Source of the DNA: Rotaria sp. Silwood1 | Lineage: Eukaryota > Rotifera > Eurotatoria > Philodinida > Philodinidae | DNA: 64,000 bases | Assembly: GCA_905250075.1 (NCBI GenBank) | Contig: CAJNOP010000084.1 | Location: 109,914-173,913 of the forward strand | Reading direction: 5' to 3' | In this document: positions 1 through 11,072 of the stretch, piece by piece | Layout of the letters: the number at the start of each line of letters is the position of its first letter | Position numbering within the stretch: position 1 is the stretch's first letter | Notes under the pieces: model-generated | Told to the model about the DNA's origin: nothing | Database searches by the model: none | What the model saw: the letters and a program-made list of their open reading frames with translations, nothing else | Position numbers and translations under genes: made by a program

Positions 1-2107
1 TCAAATTTTTTAGGTATCACTTAATCGTGATTTCTTTGAAATTTTCGATTGCTGACTTAGTAACTATTCTATGAAACTGACTCGCTCAATTTGTTATTAT
101 ATCCATATATAGTAATTTCAATACTCCTAACCTGTTTCATTTCTTAAAAACACTCTTTTACTGGAAAATTGTCTCCTATTATGTCGAACTCCTGGTGTCA
201 AATTTTCGATTAAAAATAAGTTGGCATATACCTGTTCTTTCAGTTTTAAACCTTTCTGATATCTGCAACATGTGATTTTGTTCGTAGATGAACTTACTGC
301 AAACGTTCTTATAGAAAATTCGAAATAAAGTTATTGTTGCGTTTACTTTTTTTATATTGTTGTTCGTTGCTGCTACACGATCATTTTATAAAGGTATGTG
401 TTCTAGAAACAATATTCTCATGTATTTACTGTTTCTTTTTATTTCAGAAGTCATACAGAAGCCTATGTAAATATCAACGTTGAATTCTAGTTAAACTTGT
501 TCTAATGCAAATATGAGTAATATGGCTTCTTGAGCAAAAAAGGAAGAGACATTGCATAGTGTAGTCAGATGAAATAGAATAACATGAATTGTTTGTTATT
601 GCTCTGTCTCTTCAATTGTGTTATTTTGTGCATGTTACTTTCTTCATTGGCATCTAAAAACTTCACAAAAAAAATGTGTAGCCAACATTAGACCAAGTTT
701 TCTTTCATATATTTCTATTGACTATTGTTCATATCCAGACGTATAATAAAGCTTTATTTGTGGTTGTTTACACACGTTGTTTGAGAAAAAAAACTATTTA
801 AATAAAACCATATAGTCAAGCGAAACACTCGCTGAAGTAATTAGATTAGAACTTGAACTATACCTGTAAGAATTCTATTCTTACTCAAAATATGACTGTT
901 GCTTTGTTTCTTATATTGTTTTTAGACAAAGATGAACTTGGAGAATAAATTTTATTTTAGACTTTTAAATATTGTCAATGTCAAACATAATTTACAAGTC
1001 TCATGTTTACAATGAGAATAGTGCTCGTTAAACTTTACTTTGGTTTCTAACTGACTAGGATTAGTCTTCTGCTCTCTTACATGAGCTTTGTTCAAATTTG
1101 TTTTTTTCCATTTCAGAAAAACGTGTTTAAACAAATGTCACTCAACTTTCTTGGCTATCTAGATATTTATTAATTTCGACGATAAATTGTTTGTTTTTCA
1201 AATCTTAGCATTAGTAAAAAAAAAGGATGCTGCTACCACTTAATCATCGTCTGCTAGATTACTCCAGTATATGTTCGTAAAAGTTGAAAAGTCCATATAA
1301 GTGTATTTACTGCAGTAAGGATGATGCTAATACAACTAAGAATTTCATAAAACAACAAAACCCATTAGAAGGCACTAAGCCAAATGGCACAACATTTTAT
1401 GTTCTTCTGCTATCTTGGTTTTTCACGATGGGCTTTATATCACAATTCTGCATTAGGTGTTGTATTGACCAGCAGGATTATTTGCATATTAAAAAAAAAT
1501 GATAAGCCATACATATTTAATAATGGTATATAGATATTTAAATCAAAAAAATTTTAAACTGAATACTTCCACTACTCAGATAAAGGATTTCAAGCAAATG
1601 GAAGAATAATTGTAGACACAATATAAAATGTTGTTATTGATACTATTTCCCTCAACTATAGTTACTTTGATAATTTAGTCAGAAATGAACATGAGAACAT
1701 GAATGAATTCTTTGATATCTTGCGAAGATATAGTCTTATTGAGACAGTAGAGTTTAAACATTGTATAAATCTTTAAAACTATAAGAAAACAACCATCGCA
1801 GATATTCAATCAGAAGATCATCATAAAAATCACAATATTGTTTAAAAATTGGTTAATATTTAGTTTTACATAGAAGTAAAACTTTGAATAAACAACAAAT
1901 TTGATGAACAATCTATCAATGGTTGCATTTGCTTTGATGACGTAGTATATATCATTCAAAAGTACTTGAATAGTTTATAATTCTCTTCGTAATGATACAA
2001 TACATATTGCTGAGTCTGTAATATTACAACAAAAATGTTAACTTCCAAACTGATCAACATTTAGATAAATAATCTAATTTCGAATGAAAACTGAAGTTTG
2101 TTTTCAG
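1..2107. other. Gene-poor AT-rich stretch
   Basis: I see no gene that can be supported here. Frames open for about 60-72 codons occur (for example 1284-1502 on the plus strand, with a CxxC near its start), but their composition is biased, they have no recognisable domain and no convincing splice context. The stretch ends at a plausible splice acceptor (ttgttttcag) that opens the coding fragment starting at 2108. Confidence 0.5.
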
Positions 2108-2165
2108 AGTGAATTAAGTCGTTGTCGAAACCAATCCTGCCCCAGCCGAAGGTATATTGTAATTT

Positions 2166-2223
2166 GGAGGGTGTTGGTGTGTATTTGAGAAGAGAACCTC
2201 CGTCCACGTCACACTGACACCCT
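2166..2223. repeat. Short TG/CA hairpin element (intron of the 2.1-2.6 kb fragment)
   Basis: The left arm GGAGGGTGTTGGTGTG and the right arm CACACTGACACCC are inverted and separated by about 25 bases. This is one member of the dispersed hairpin family described in the findings. Confidence 0.5.
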
Positions 2224-2551
2224 TATTCAATACAATTAAATAATGTATGCATTTATTCAACGAGTATACCTTTAATTTCTTTTTTTTTTGTTTTCAAGTG
2301 CCGTTTGGTTTCTAGATGATGAATACAAGAAGCTCTTAAAAGATGTGGGCCCTAATGTATCATTAGTCTGTGTACAGAATCTCAACCCTTCTGATGGTTT
2401 AAAAAATAAAGAAAATAATTGTTCTGCTACTGTTAAAAAAGAAGAGATTTTTAACGAAAAAATTTTTATACAAGAAGAAACAAATTCTCCTGATTCAAGT
2501 TATGAACCAAGTGAGCAAGAAGAAACTTTATCTCAAAAAGTTGACGAAAGC

Positions 2552-2603
2552 GTGTGGGTGGACGTGTTCGAGTCATCAACAACCTATACCCACACCCACA
2601 CCC
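2552..2603. repeat. Short TG/CA hairpin element within a coding fragment
   Basis: The left arm GTGTGGGTGGACGTG and the right arm TACCCACACCCACACCC are inverted with a loop of about 18 bases. It lies inside the open frame that ends at 2644 and supplies that frame's odd C-terminal residues. Confidence 0.5.
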
Positions 2604-2904
2604 TTCTGATGCAGCAATTTCATGAAACTAGATTAACTCTTTGAAGACGGGAAGCCTATATATAGGCAACGGCTCTCTATCGACTTGTAACGCACTTGAA
2701 TATGTCTCTCATTATATAGTGGTGATCTACATTTAGTGCAGACTATGGACTCTTCACCACCGATGTGATGTTACACCACCATATGTATTGTATCTTGATA
2801 CACCTTCTTTCTAGCAGAGATATTATTTCGAAGTTTCGAGGACGTGATCTTTTTGAAAAGTAATCCCGTCCTCAAAGGGTTAGAAGAATAAAATTTTTTA
2901 AAAA

Positions 2905-3637
2905 TTAAATAAAAAAAGCTACATAAAGTATTTTGATTAGCAAGGTGTGATAGAAAATGATTGTTTTTAAATGATGTTTTGATTATTGTCTATAATATGT
3001 TCGATGGAATGATGATATAGAATGTTTAATAATTCATTCACCAATGTGTGGAAATTTATTATTAATAACAGAAACTAATGCAGCATAAACAGATGTATAA
3101 AATGGTGAAGCTATTTGTGATTGAATGGTAGCACGAGCAAGTAAACCATGATCATGAACAATATTATCTTGAAATATTTCACCAACCATTATTGATAAAT
3201 TTGATGTCTTAACTTTGTTTCAATGATCACTAATAGTTTTTTCTCAAAGCCTTCCAGGCTAAACGTTGATATTCAACTGTTGATTTATTCGTTGATATGG
3301 TCTAAAATAAAATAGAAAAATATAGTTGAATGATTTAAGCAAATGATACTTATAAAAGACAAAGTTTAGCTGGTGACATATATGATCCAATAGTATGTAA
3401 TGGTTCTGCAGGTGTTGATTGAATTGGAAGAGAATTTGACGTTTGTTTTAATTGTATATCATTTGTCTTTCGTTATTATTTGTCATCATCTTTACTATGT
3501 GATTCTGATGATAATGATTCAGATAAACTTCGACGAATTCATTTAACAGTTTTTTCATATTGTGGTAAATTAAATGTTGAACGATGACTAGATGAAGATG
3601 AAGGATCGGATTCACCGATTATCTTTGATTTCGACAT
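2905..3637 (-). pseudogene. CWC22: Decayed N-terminal piece of pre-mRNA splicing factor CWC22
   Basis: Read on the minus strand from an ATG at 3635-3637, the sequence gives a Ser-rich leader. It continues with a GSYMSPAKL block matching the GGYIPPAKL motif just before the MIF4G domain of CWC22. An intron of about 48 bp follows (near 3303-3349, ending ttttag). Then comes VEYQRLAWKALRK and, one frame over, GLLARATIQSQIASPFYTSV and YAALVSVINNKFPHIGE, which are characteristic of the CWC22 MIF4G domain. CWC22 is a spliceosome protein that binds eIF4A3. At least five stop codons (two tandem pairs among them), a frameshift and the loss of everything after the first third of the domain show that it is dead. 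The retained intron argues against retroposition, so it looks like a segmental copy. Confidence 0.8.
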
Positions 3638-5053
3638 TTTTATTGAATGATATTCGATTTAAGATTTTAATGTGTAATCTTGTTGTTTTGTAATGTTTTA
3701 TTATATGCAAAGCCAATCAGGAGATGCTCTGATTGACCAATTGTAATACGTGCCGTTACCTATCTATAATATAGTTTATTCAAAGAAGACAATCAATACA
3801 TTACTTCGAAGTCGAAGTGTCTCTGTGGGTATTTTATTCTCAGGCATTTACACCCCTACTCGAGACCCAAGATTTCGAGTGTCTACATATTTTTTCATTT
3901 GACAACCTATTTCAACTGAAGATAGAACTTCTTAAACTCTGAATAATAGCATCAAGCAGTATTCTATAAATCTTCATCAATGACATACGATTATGCTTCT
4001 AACAAGATTTTTATGTTTATCTTCTAACTCATCCTGGTAGCAGGTGTCGAACAGTAACTGTTGAATCTGATAAACTAACAGTTCGAATGAAAAATTAATT
4101 GCCGTCTGTTCTGGCTCCTTTTCATGTTGATGTGGTCTTTTGTTTACCATGTACTATAAATCAATATTTATTGGTCATATATCAACTATTACTATTCTTT
4201 GCTTATACTTAATCGATAATGTATACCTTGGCTTATTCTCTCATTGTATTACTTCAAGTATTGTGAGTTTTATACGTAATTACAAGCCTAAATTTTGTTT
4301 GTACATGCAATTATATTTACCATACCATTCATATGATGCACACGCATGTTTCTATGTTCTATGATACTCTGGTACCAATTTTCTATGCTGTAATTTTTCT
4401 TGTATTTAAATGATCATGAAAATAATGCATGCTGAAATTATAACGAAGAGCAGTTTGAAGATGATTAAACATGTTTATTTTGTTGATAAACGATGTATAT
4501 CGAAGAGTACAATTAGAGCAATAGTACAATGAACAAATGCGTGAATAAAGATTTGACACTCGATATAAATTATATACATATTGCAATTCGTTAAATAAAT
4601 CAACTTAAGAGGGCGTCCATGAGATCATCGAGGAATTTTTAAAGGGTCCATACTCCCGAAAATTAGTGTATCATCTTTGTTTTTTATGTTTCGTTCTGGC
4701 GACGTGTTTGTTATATGCTATATTAATATAAGCTATTAAATAATCGAACTCATGTAGCGTTTGTGCTCATGTAACAGCAGTTTATGACTACTTATTATAG
4801 TAATACAATAAATCTTGATGTGAACATTTATTCAACTCTGACTTATAGTTCATTGGATAATAGACAAGCAGACGGTTAAAACTCTCATCGAGTTACGATA
4901 GGGATGTGGATGTAAATTGTGTATTCACTATGCCACACTCAATATTCTCAGTGTAAGAGAAGCGTCGCTAGAAAATTGGTCGTAAAAGTCGCTTCATGCG
5001 ACATCAAAAGCAAATAAACAGCTTTTGATTGTTCAAAGAAAATAACAGCAAAT
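3638..5053. other. Intergenic, no gene seen
   Basis: AT-rich sequence with no supported coding region. A weak G-rich/C-rich pair around 4905-4960 (GGGATGTGGATG ... GCCACACTC) may be a worn hairpin element. The frame 4140-4364 looks like chance hydrophobic sequence. Confidence 0.4.
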
Positions 5054-5404
5054 ATGACCAATATACTATGTGAGAAAGCCATACTCTTTGTCAAACATTT
5101 TCTAGAGTATATCATCTCCGATCTTATGATGATTGACGTTCATGGGTCATTCTATTCTTCACCATGTCAGATATATGCACTCGAATATAATTTTATTGGC
5201 CAGTATGAAACAATGCAAGCTGGTATCGACATTTTCTTGTCATACATCAATCTAAAACCGACTAATTGGAATTCCAGTCGTTGTTTCTCGACCAGTCGAA
5301 TAAAAAAAAAACAATACCAATGGATGTGTAATGACTTGCCCAATTGATTTATTTGCCGTTCAAAAGAAATCTATCGCCTTGATTTTAAAGCATTCGACTG
5401 CTAA
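5054..5404 (+). pseudogene. C-terminal fragment of a carbohydrate sulfotransferase (Sulfotransfer_2 type)
   Basis: The frame contains FVKHFLEYI, then YSSPCQIYALEYNFIGQYET, followed by a run to LSYINL. This matches the conserved end of chondroitin/HNK-1 type sulfotransferases, where a PC-x-Y(D/N)FIGxYET block follows the 3'-phosphate-binding region. These Golgi enzymes move sulfate from PAPS to glycans. After a TGA at 5345-5347 the same frame continues with FICRSKEIYRLDFKAFDC, which corresponds to the usual family C-terminus (EIYxxDFxxFDY), before a TAA at 5402-5404. The 5'-PSB region, the membrane anchor and about two thirds of the enzyme are absent upstream. It is a 5'-truncated relic with one in-frame nonsense codon. 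Confidence 0.75.
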
Positions 5405-6339
5405 TTAGAAGACTATTTGAATGGTGCTTGAACACTATCGCACTGTAGATCCTCACACATACATCGTATGCAGCAACACGGGTAAAGTCTCACGGATAAC
5501 TAAAACGCAATAGTATAGTTTTTATAGCTGTTCTTGTTTTGTTACCCGATGTTCTTACTATTGTTTTTTACTCATAAAACATTCAATCAAAGTTTGTATG
5601 TCAATAACGATCTAGATCTGATGGTTTTGATGGAGGAATAAGACACTAACGCTCACACCCACACTTATACCCTAGATTTTCAATTGAAAAGGTCGAAAAT
5701 TGCTTTATATTAAATAATGTGAAAGGTAGTCAATTACTAACCACTTTTAGTCAGAGAGAAGTTTATCTTAATGTGTATGTACAATCTACTTTATTGTTGT
5801 GAGTGAGGGTTATATATATATATCGGTTCGGAACAGAAGGAATGTACTAGAAAATCCCAGAGAGTACCAAAGAGAACATACAAGATTCACACAGAGCGAA
5901 AATACTGGAAGGTACTGGAAACGAAAACATATATCTATTCACGCATAACAACAGAGCGCAAGATGGAATACATATATACGATGATAACACAACAATGATA
6001 GAACGAAAAGATGATCCATGAGAGAGGACGCCACCTAACAATAAACAAGTGAAATTTTCTATTGCATAATTTGTATGTAATAATTAATTCTGTAAACTTA
6101 AACTCTTTCAAGATAAATCGGACACAAAGATGCTCAGATCAAGTAAAACAGTGCTATGATACCTTTTCATACAAATATTTACTGTAAGTAAATATGCAAA
6201 GAAAATTCTTAGGAAGTCATATAATAAAATAAAAGGGTTAAAGAAAAGAAGAAAAATACAGCTTTCAACAGAATATTTTTTTTATAAGCAACGTGCTTTT
6301 CTTCGTGCGAAGTCGTTTGAAAACAAGAAGAAAAAAAAA
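5405..6339. other. Intergenic region upstream of the J/ANK/ART gene
   Basis: No gene seen. It holds an isolated C-rich tract (5651-5673, CACACCCACACTTATACCC), a G-rich tract (5793-5813) and a short TA run (5811-5822). The last 30 bases before 6340 are A-rich, a common start context in this window. Confidence 0.4.
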
Positions 6340-9033
6340 ATGCTATCGTCAACTTCAACGCCATACGACATACTTGGAGCAAAAAAAACTGATAATAATT
6401 ATAATTTACGTGTAGCATATCGTGCACGAATTCATGAATACAATCAAGATCGACTTAAAAACCCTAGAAGTCGTAATATTACAGCTGAAAAATTTCGACT
6501 TATTTGTCGTGCTTATGAAACATTATCTGATCATGATAAACGTAAAAAATATGATAATAGTGGTGAATGGATATCAAATTTAGCTTTGCAAAAATATACA
6601 TTACAACAATTAGCTGCTGAGCCTGAACTTTTACAAGAATTAAAAAATCGTTTAAAAGATGTTACACTAAAAATGATAAATTCAAAAGATTCACAAACAA
6701 GACAAACACCACTCTATTGCGCAGCACGTGTTTGCAATCTAGAAGCTGTCTACTATTTAACAGAACAAGGAGCTGAACCTGATTTAGCACAGAGAATAGG
6801 AAGTTCAGCTTTACATGTTAGTGCTTTTTACGGACATCCAGAAATAGTTCGTTGTTTATTGGAGAGTGGAGCCGATTATCGAATAAAAAATGATTGTGAA
6901 AATACAGCAGAAGATGAATCTTATGATAATGAGGTAAAACAAACGTTTGCCAATTTGAAAATGACACCTTTTGTACAAACAGCTGCAAATCAACTTGATT
7001 GGTTAAAAAATAATATTGATAAAATCAAGCATATTGATGAACAATATTATATACAACGACAAACATTACTTCATTGTGCTAGTAAAAAAGGTTATATAGA
7101 TGTTGTTCGTTGGTTAGTCGAAAAATGTTCAGCCGATCTAGATATCGTTGATATTAATTTAAATTCAGCTTTGCATCTTGCTGCCTATGGTGGACATGAT
7201 TCAATAGTAGAATATCTTATTAATCGAGGTGCTAATCCACTTTTATTAAATAAATGGTGTATGACAGCTGAAGAAGAAGGTTCTTTTCATGGAAAAAAGA
7301 TTACGAATCTATTTGAATCGATGCGTACACGAGATATGTTTAGAATGGCTGCTGATGGTGTCGATTGGTGGTTTGAATATTATTTTGGTGATAAATCACC
7401 CGATACAGTTAATGATAATGGCGTAAGTTTACTGTATGTTGCATGCCGTTGTGGTAAAACATCAATTGCAAAATGGCTTTTAGAAAAAGGAGCTAATATC
7501 AATATAAAACTTTCAAAAGAACCAGGAAGTACGCCATTACATGGTGCTGTCTATCATGGACATATTTCAACAGTTGACTTATTATTATCACATGGAGCTG
7601 ATATAAATATAAAAAATACCTATGATACAGTTGCTTTTGATGATGCACAAACGGATGAGATGAAACGACATTTACAACAATATCGAACTAATTTGAAAGA
7701 TAATAAATTACTTGATGTACATTTATATGGTGATGGCGCTAAATCTGGTACGCAACCATTAGCAAAATTACAAATACACTGTAATGCTAAATATAGCGAT
7801 CTTATAGAAGCAATGCCTGATTCAATGCGAGATCAGTTTCCAAATTTTTCTATAGCTCGACGCCCATTAAATTTTGAAGATGATAAGACAACAATTCTAT
7901 CAGCTGTATGTCGTGCTCGATATGGAACATCAAAATTCGTTCAATTACCACTATGTATCACAGCACATGAAAGAGTACGTTATAAAAAAGCTGGTCATGT
8001 TCTTCGAGATGAACTTCCTGCTAGTGATATAAGTGAATTTCATCAAAAGTTTCAACCAAATTGTCCAAAATTAACAATGAAAATTTCTCGATTAGATAAA
8101 AGTCAAACATTTACTATTAAGAATTTATTGTTTACTTATCCGAATAATTGTGTTGATCAAGATGTTATAATTGATGTTGAATATATAATGTCGCCAGATA
8201 TTGGTACAGTCAATTTGCCAGGATGCATTTGTCTTTTTCAAACAAGATATGTTAATAGATATAAATTAAAAAATATGCCAACCGTATTGTTTAATGGTGA
8301 ACCAAATGCTAAACTGTATAATTTAGCTCCTTTATCATCTTACTGGTTTTCTTATAGAACACGACATACACGTTTAATTTCGATAGGTGAAACCATACAT
8401 GCTTTTATTCGTCATATTGATATTATTCCTTCTCTATTAACTCTTCCACCAGATATGTTTATTCAAGTTGTTGTCGGAAAATTATTTCAAACTCGTAATA
8501 AACCAATTTTTTGTCAATGTTTAAAAATTCGTGAACACAATAAAACTGTCTTTCCTCATATTGCTTATCATGGAACAAATATAAAAGCTATAGAATCAAT
8601 TCTTATGGATGGACTTGTTATGCCGAGTACGGTAGTTTCCAGTGGATTACGTATTTGTCCACCAACTAATCATATTGCTCGCGGAACAAAAGCTTTTGGT
8701 GTTGACGATTTTTCAAATGGAATATTTATAACACCAAGTATACACTATTGTTCAGATCCGGCATATGCAATCATATTTACACATGATGATCAACGTCTTA
8801 TACCTGTGTTGGAATGTACTGTTAAAAATAATTCATTCCAGAGTTTTCCAAGTACTGTAAAGACTTATGTTGCCCATGAAGGTGATGATATCAACGCAAT
8901 TGAATGGCGTCTGACAAATACAGCAGATATTGAAATCATATCAGTACTTTTGATTCCTGTGATAACGTCAAAAACTGACACAGCGAAATCGAGAGCTAAG
9001 AAGCTCAGTGATAATCCAGATAGTACTAAATAA
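6340..9033 (+). CDS. Degenerate J domain / ankyrin repeats / ADP-ribosyltransferase-like fusion protein
   Basis: Intronless, 897 residues. Residues 7-72 have the J-domain layout (YDILGA..., YRAR helix, AYETLSDHDKRKKYD), but the catalytic HPD loop reads NQD at 35-37, so stimulation of Hsp70 ATPase is doubtful. Ankyrin repeats follow in pairs at about 122-183, 240-304 and 362-426 (TPLYCAARV, SALHVSAFYGH, TLLHCASKKGY, SALHLAAYGGH, SLLYVACRCG, TPLHGAVYHGH). Residues 450-730 are unassigned. The C-terminal part (about 735-875) resembles a PARP-like ART fold: YHGT with His744, GIFITPS then Tyr803 or Tyr809, and AIEW with Glu855, giving a possible H-Y-E triad. The ankyrins probably bind a target that the ART domain may modify. 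There is no signal peptide or membrane segment, so a cytosolic or nuclear place is inferred. The start was chosen because the J fold begins at once and A-rich leader precedes the ATG. Confidence 0.85.
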   Translation: MLSSTSTPYDILGAKKTDNNYNLRVAYRARIHEYNQDRLKNPRSRNITAEKFRLICRAYETLSDHDKRKKYDNSGEWISNLALQKYTLQQLAAEPELLQELKNRLKDVTLKMINSKDSQTRQTPLYCAARVCNLEAVYYLTEQGAEPDLAQRIGSSALHVSAFYGHPEIVRCLLESGADYRIKNDCENTAEDESYDNEVKQTFANLKMTPFVQTAANQLDWLKNNIDKIKHIDEQYYIQRQTLLHCASKKGYIDVVRWLVEKCSADLDIVDINLNSALHLAAYGGHDSIVEYLINRGANPLLLNKWCMTAEEEGSFHGKKITNLFESMRTRDMFRMAADGVDWWFEYYFGDKSPDTVNDNGVSLLYVACRCGKTSIAKWLLEKGANINIKLSKEPGSTPLHGAVYHGHISTVDLLLSHGADINIKNTYDTVAFDDAQTDEMKRHLQQYRTNLKDNKLLDVHLYGDGAKSGTQPLAKLQIHCNAKYSDLIEAMPDSMRDQFPNFSIARRPLNFEDDKTTILSAVCRARYGTSKFVQLPLCITAHERVRYKKAGHVLRDELPASDISEFHQKFQPNCPKLTMKISRLDKSQTFTIKNLLFTYPNNCVDQDVIIDVEYIMSPDIGTVNLPGCICLFQTRYVNRYKLKNMPTVLFNGEPNAKLYNLAPLSSYWFSYRTRHTRLISIGETIHAFIRHIDIIPSLLTLPPDMFIQVVVGKLFQTRNKPIFCQCLKIREHNKTVFPHIAYHGTNIKAIESILMDGLVMPSTVVSSGLRICPPTNHIARGTKAFGVDDFSNGIFITPSIHYCSDPAYAIIFTHDDQRLIPVLECTVKNNSFQSFPSTVKTYVAHEGDDINAIEWRLTNTADIEIISVLLIPVITSKTDTAKSRAKKLSDNPDSTK

Positions 9034-10596
9034 AACAAATGAGCGAGAAATTTTCTATTTTTTAAAGTGATTTTCTATTTTTTTAACTTTGTACTTGATA
9101 TTTTATTCTTTTCGGGGTGTGGGCATTGGTATGAGCGCGGAAGTGAATGTATAACTGAAATGTATATTGACACCGACACCCACTCTTAGATTATCATTGC
9201 AATCTGGTATCATTTCCAAGTAGAGATAGTACGACTTAGTGGGACTCGGAGAAAATCATCTAATACGAGTGGATAGGAGTGGAAGATGATCATCCCTTCG
9301 AAAACAACATATTTTACTTTAACGTAATTTATTATCTTTATAATGTTTTCTTACCCCGACAATATGAATCAAAATGATATCCAAAAATAATCTCTCCTAG
9401 AAAAATGATCACAAACGGAGATTCAACATGATGCTTAGATAGCTTCAACTACGAAGTATAACATTCTGTCTGTTAAGAAAAAACCGATTTTGAATTCAGC
9501 GAGTTTCGATAGTAGTAAACGCATCACGATGCAACTTAATTGTGCTGGACACAGATTTGTGCCGTTTCTTGAGTAAAAGCAGAGGAAGCTTGATGTCATG
9601 CTTGTATGACTTTGATGAAGTTAATTCTACATTGACTGTCTAATTGGTATCGCCTCGTTTGACTATTGTAAGTGCCACCTGTAACTCACAGTCCTTCATT
9701 TCCTTTATTCACGCTTCAAGCAGTGCTTAGCAGTGACTGTTGCTGTGACGCTACATGAGGTAAAGCCGATGAAATTTACATCGCAGTTATCAATAAGGTG
9801 GTTGGTGTGAATGTAGAGGAAAAGAAGGATAATGTCTGTCCACACCTACATTCGAAGACACACTATTACAAAGAAACTTCTAATGCGTCGATTAGCATCC
9901 TCGGAATATTTTCTATGTAAGATAGAATCAAACTTATCATTAAATGAAACCAAGATCGCATGCAATATGTAGTCAATCTTACTGATTTAGTGTTACGCTC
10001 ACTAGAATATCCATATGGAATGGAAGTCATTGATTCTCTTATTGACAGTTTTAAAGTTGACAATTGAGAACTCTCTCTCCTGATGGATGGATAGCTCATG
10101 CTAAGAATATGTATAAGACTGATCTAAAATGGAAAGTTGCTTAGCAATATCCCATTACTTCAAAAACATATCTTTGGAAATGCACTGCTGACTGCAAATA
10201 CTTATTGGTGTATTCCAGCTGGGATGTAGAGTCAATCTCTAGTACTTTCTTATTCTACTTTTCTTATCTCCTATTGACCAATAAAAGTAAAATATAAGCA
10301 ATAAATCGTCAGTCTTTTGAAATATGGGGAAATAGTGGCAAGTTTTTATCTGTCTTTGTTCTATGTCTTTGGACAAAAGAAAGTGGTCAGTCGTTTTTTT
10401 TTAGAATGTTGATGCTCAATTCTTCACACGATTAATACTGTTTTATTGCGAAGTTATTCAGATAACTAAAAGCAACAGAATATTCCTAAGATGATTAACA
10501 AATTTTCAAGGACTTTTTATTTATTTTTTATTCTGAAAAAATGATATAGTTATATAATTTTTAATAACGACTGGCATATTCTATTTTCAGAACTTC
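9034..10596. other. Intergenic with two TG/CA hairpins
   Basis: No gene seen. Hairpin 9114-9187 (GGGGTGTGGGCATTGG ... ACACCGACACCCACTC) starts 81 bases after the ART-fusion stop and may sit in its 3' UTR. A second, weaker one lies at 9796-9853 (GGTGTGAATGTAG ... CCACACCTACATTCG). The frame at 9866-10099 on the minus strand is not convincing. Confidence 0.45.
9114..9187. repeat. Short TG/CA hairpin element
   Basis: A G-rich left arm (9114-9134) and a C-rich right arm (9168-9187) are inverted and separated by about 33 bases. It is close behind the stop codon of the J/ANK/ART gene. Confidence 0.5.
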
Positions 10597-11072
10597 TCAT
10601 TTCCATGTGACTTTTACACTAGCACATTGCACGGCACAATGTCCACGTGCAGCACTGTGACACCAGTTATGATCACAACCACCTTTATATTGAGTTGTAA
10701 CGTAAGTTCTGCAGGTATTTTTGTCAACCAACAAAATTTCACTGTCTTTTTCGAATCATAACCGGCTAGTTTCTGCAAATGTCTGATTGAACAATTGCTA
10801 GTAAGATGGGTCAAAGTTTCGAAGATAATGGTGATTGTATTGTTGATTGATTTTGAATATCTTTGTCGTAAAATAAATTTGTTCATTAACAACAAAACCT
10901 GCAGAAATTATGTTACAATCCAATAATCGTAAAATACTTGACTATATTTTGGACATCCCAAGTCTGGTGCACAACACTCACATTGACAATTGACATTGTA
11001 ACCGAAGACAACATAGACTAGCATTAATACCATGAAAGACAGAAATAGAATAATGAAGAGTTTAGATTGCAT
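10597..11072 (-). CDS. Putative small secreted Cys-rich protein (exon structure uncertain)
   Basis: From the ATG at 11070-11072 the frame starts MQSKLFIILFLSFMVLMLV, a clear signal peptide or anchor, followed by a Cys cluster (NCQCECCAPDLGC). At the other end a frame stopping at 10597-10599 encodes CRTYVTTQYKGGCDHNWCH and then ARGHCAVQCASVKVTWK, also Cys-rich. The middle must be joined by one or two short introns: candidate donors follow the SQ codons (gtattttacg), and candidate acceptors include ctgcag, caatcag and cctgcag. I could not choose a unique model. The overall plan (signal peptide plus two Cys clusters) suggests a secreted disulphide-rich protein. Function unknown. A decayed gene is the alternative. 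Confidence 0.45.

Larger units (their letters stand above)
2108..2644 (+). pseudogene. Unrecognised two-exon coding fragment, 3' end altered by a TG/CA hairpin
   Basis: Two exons join in a consistent frame. Exon 2108-2151 follows a ttttcag acceptor and ends CGA AG before a gtatat donor. Exon 2299-2644 follows tttcaag and completes an AGT codon, giving a product containing SRSAVWFLDDEYKKLLKDVG. The second exon is acidic and Glu/Ser-rich (about residues 60-100), as in a disordered tail. Its last 30 codons run through a hairpin (2552-2603), which yields a Thr-His run (TYTHTHT) that looks acquired. No upstream exon or start codon was found. The intron (2152-2298) holds another hairpin of the same kind. 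I do not recognise the family; it is either a gene fragment or the 3' end of a decayed gene. Confidence 0.35.

Noticed and set aside
1284-1502. 72-codon frame with a CxxC that might suggest a transposase zinc finger
   Set aside because: No further conserved residues, no DDE motif downstream, and no repeat ends around it.
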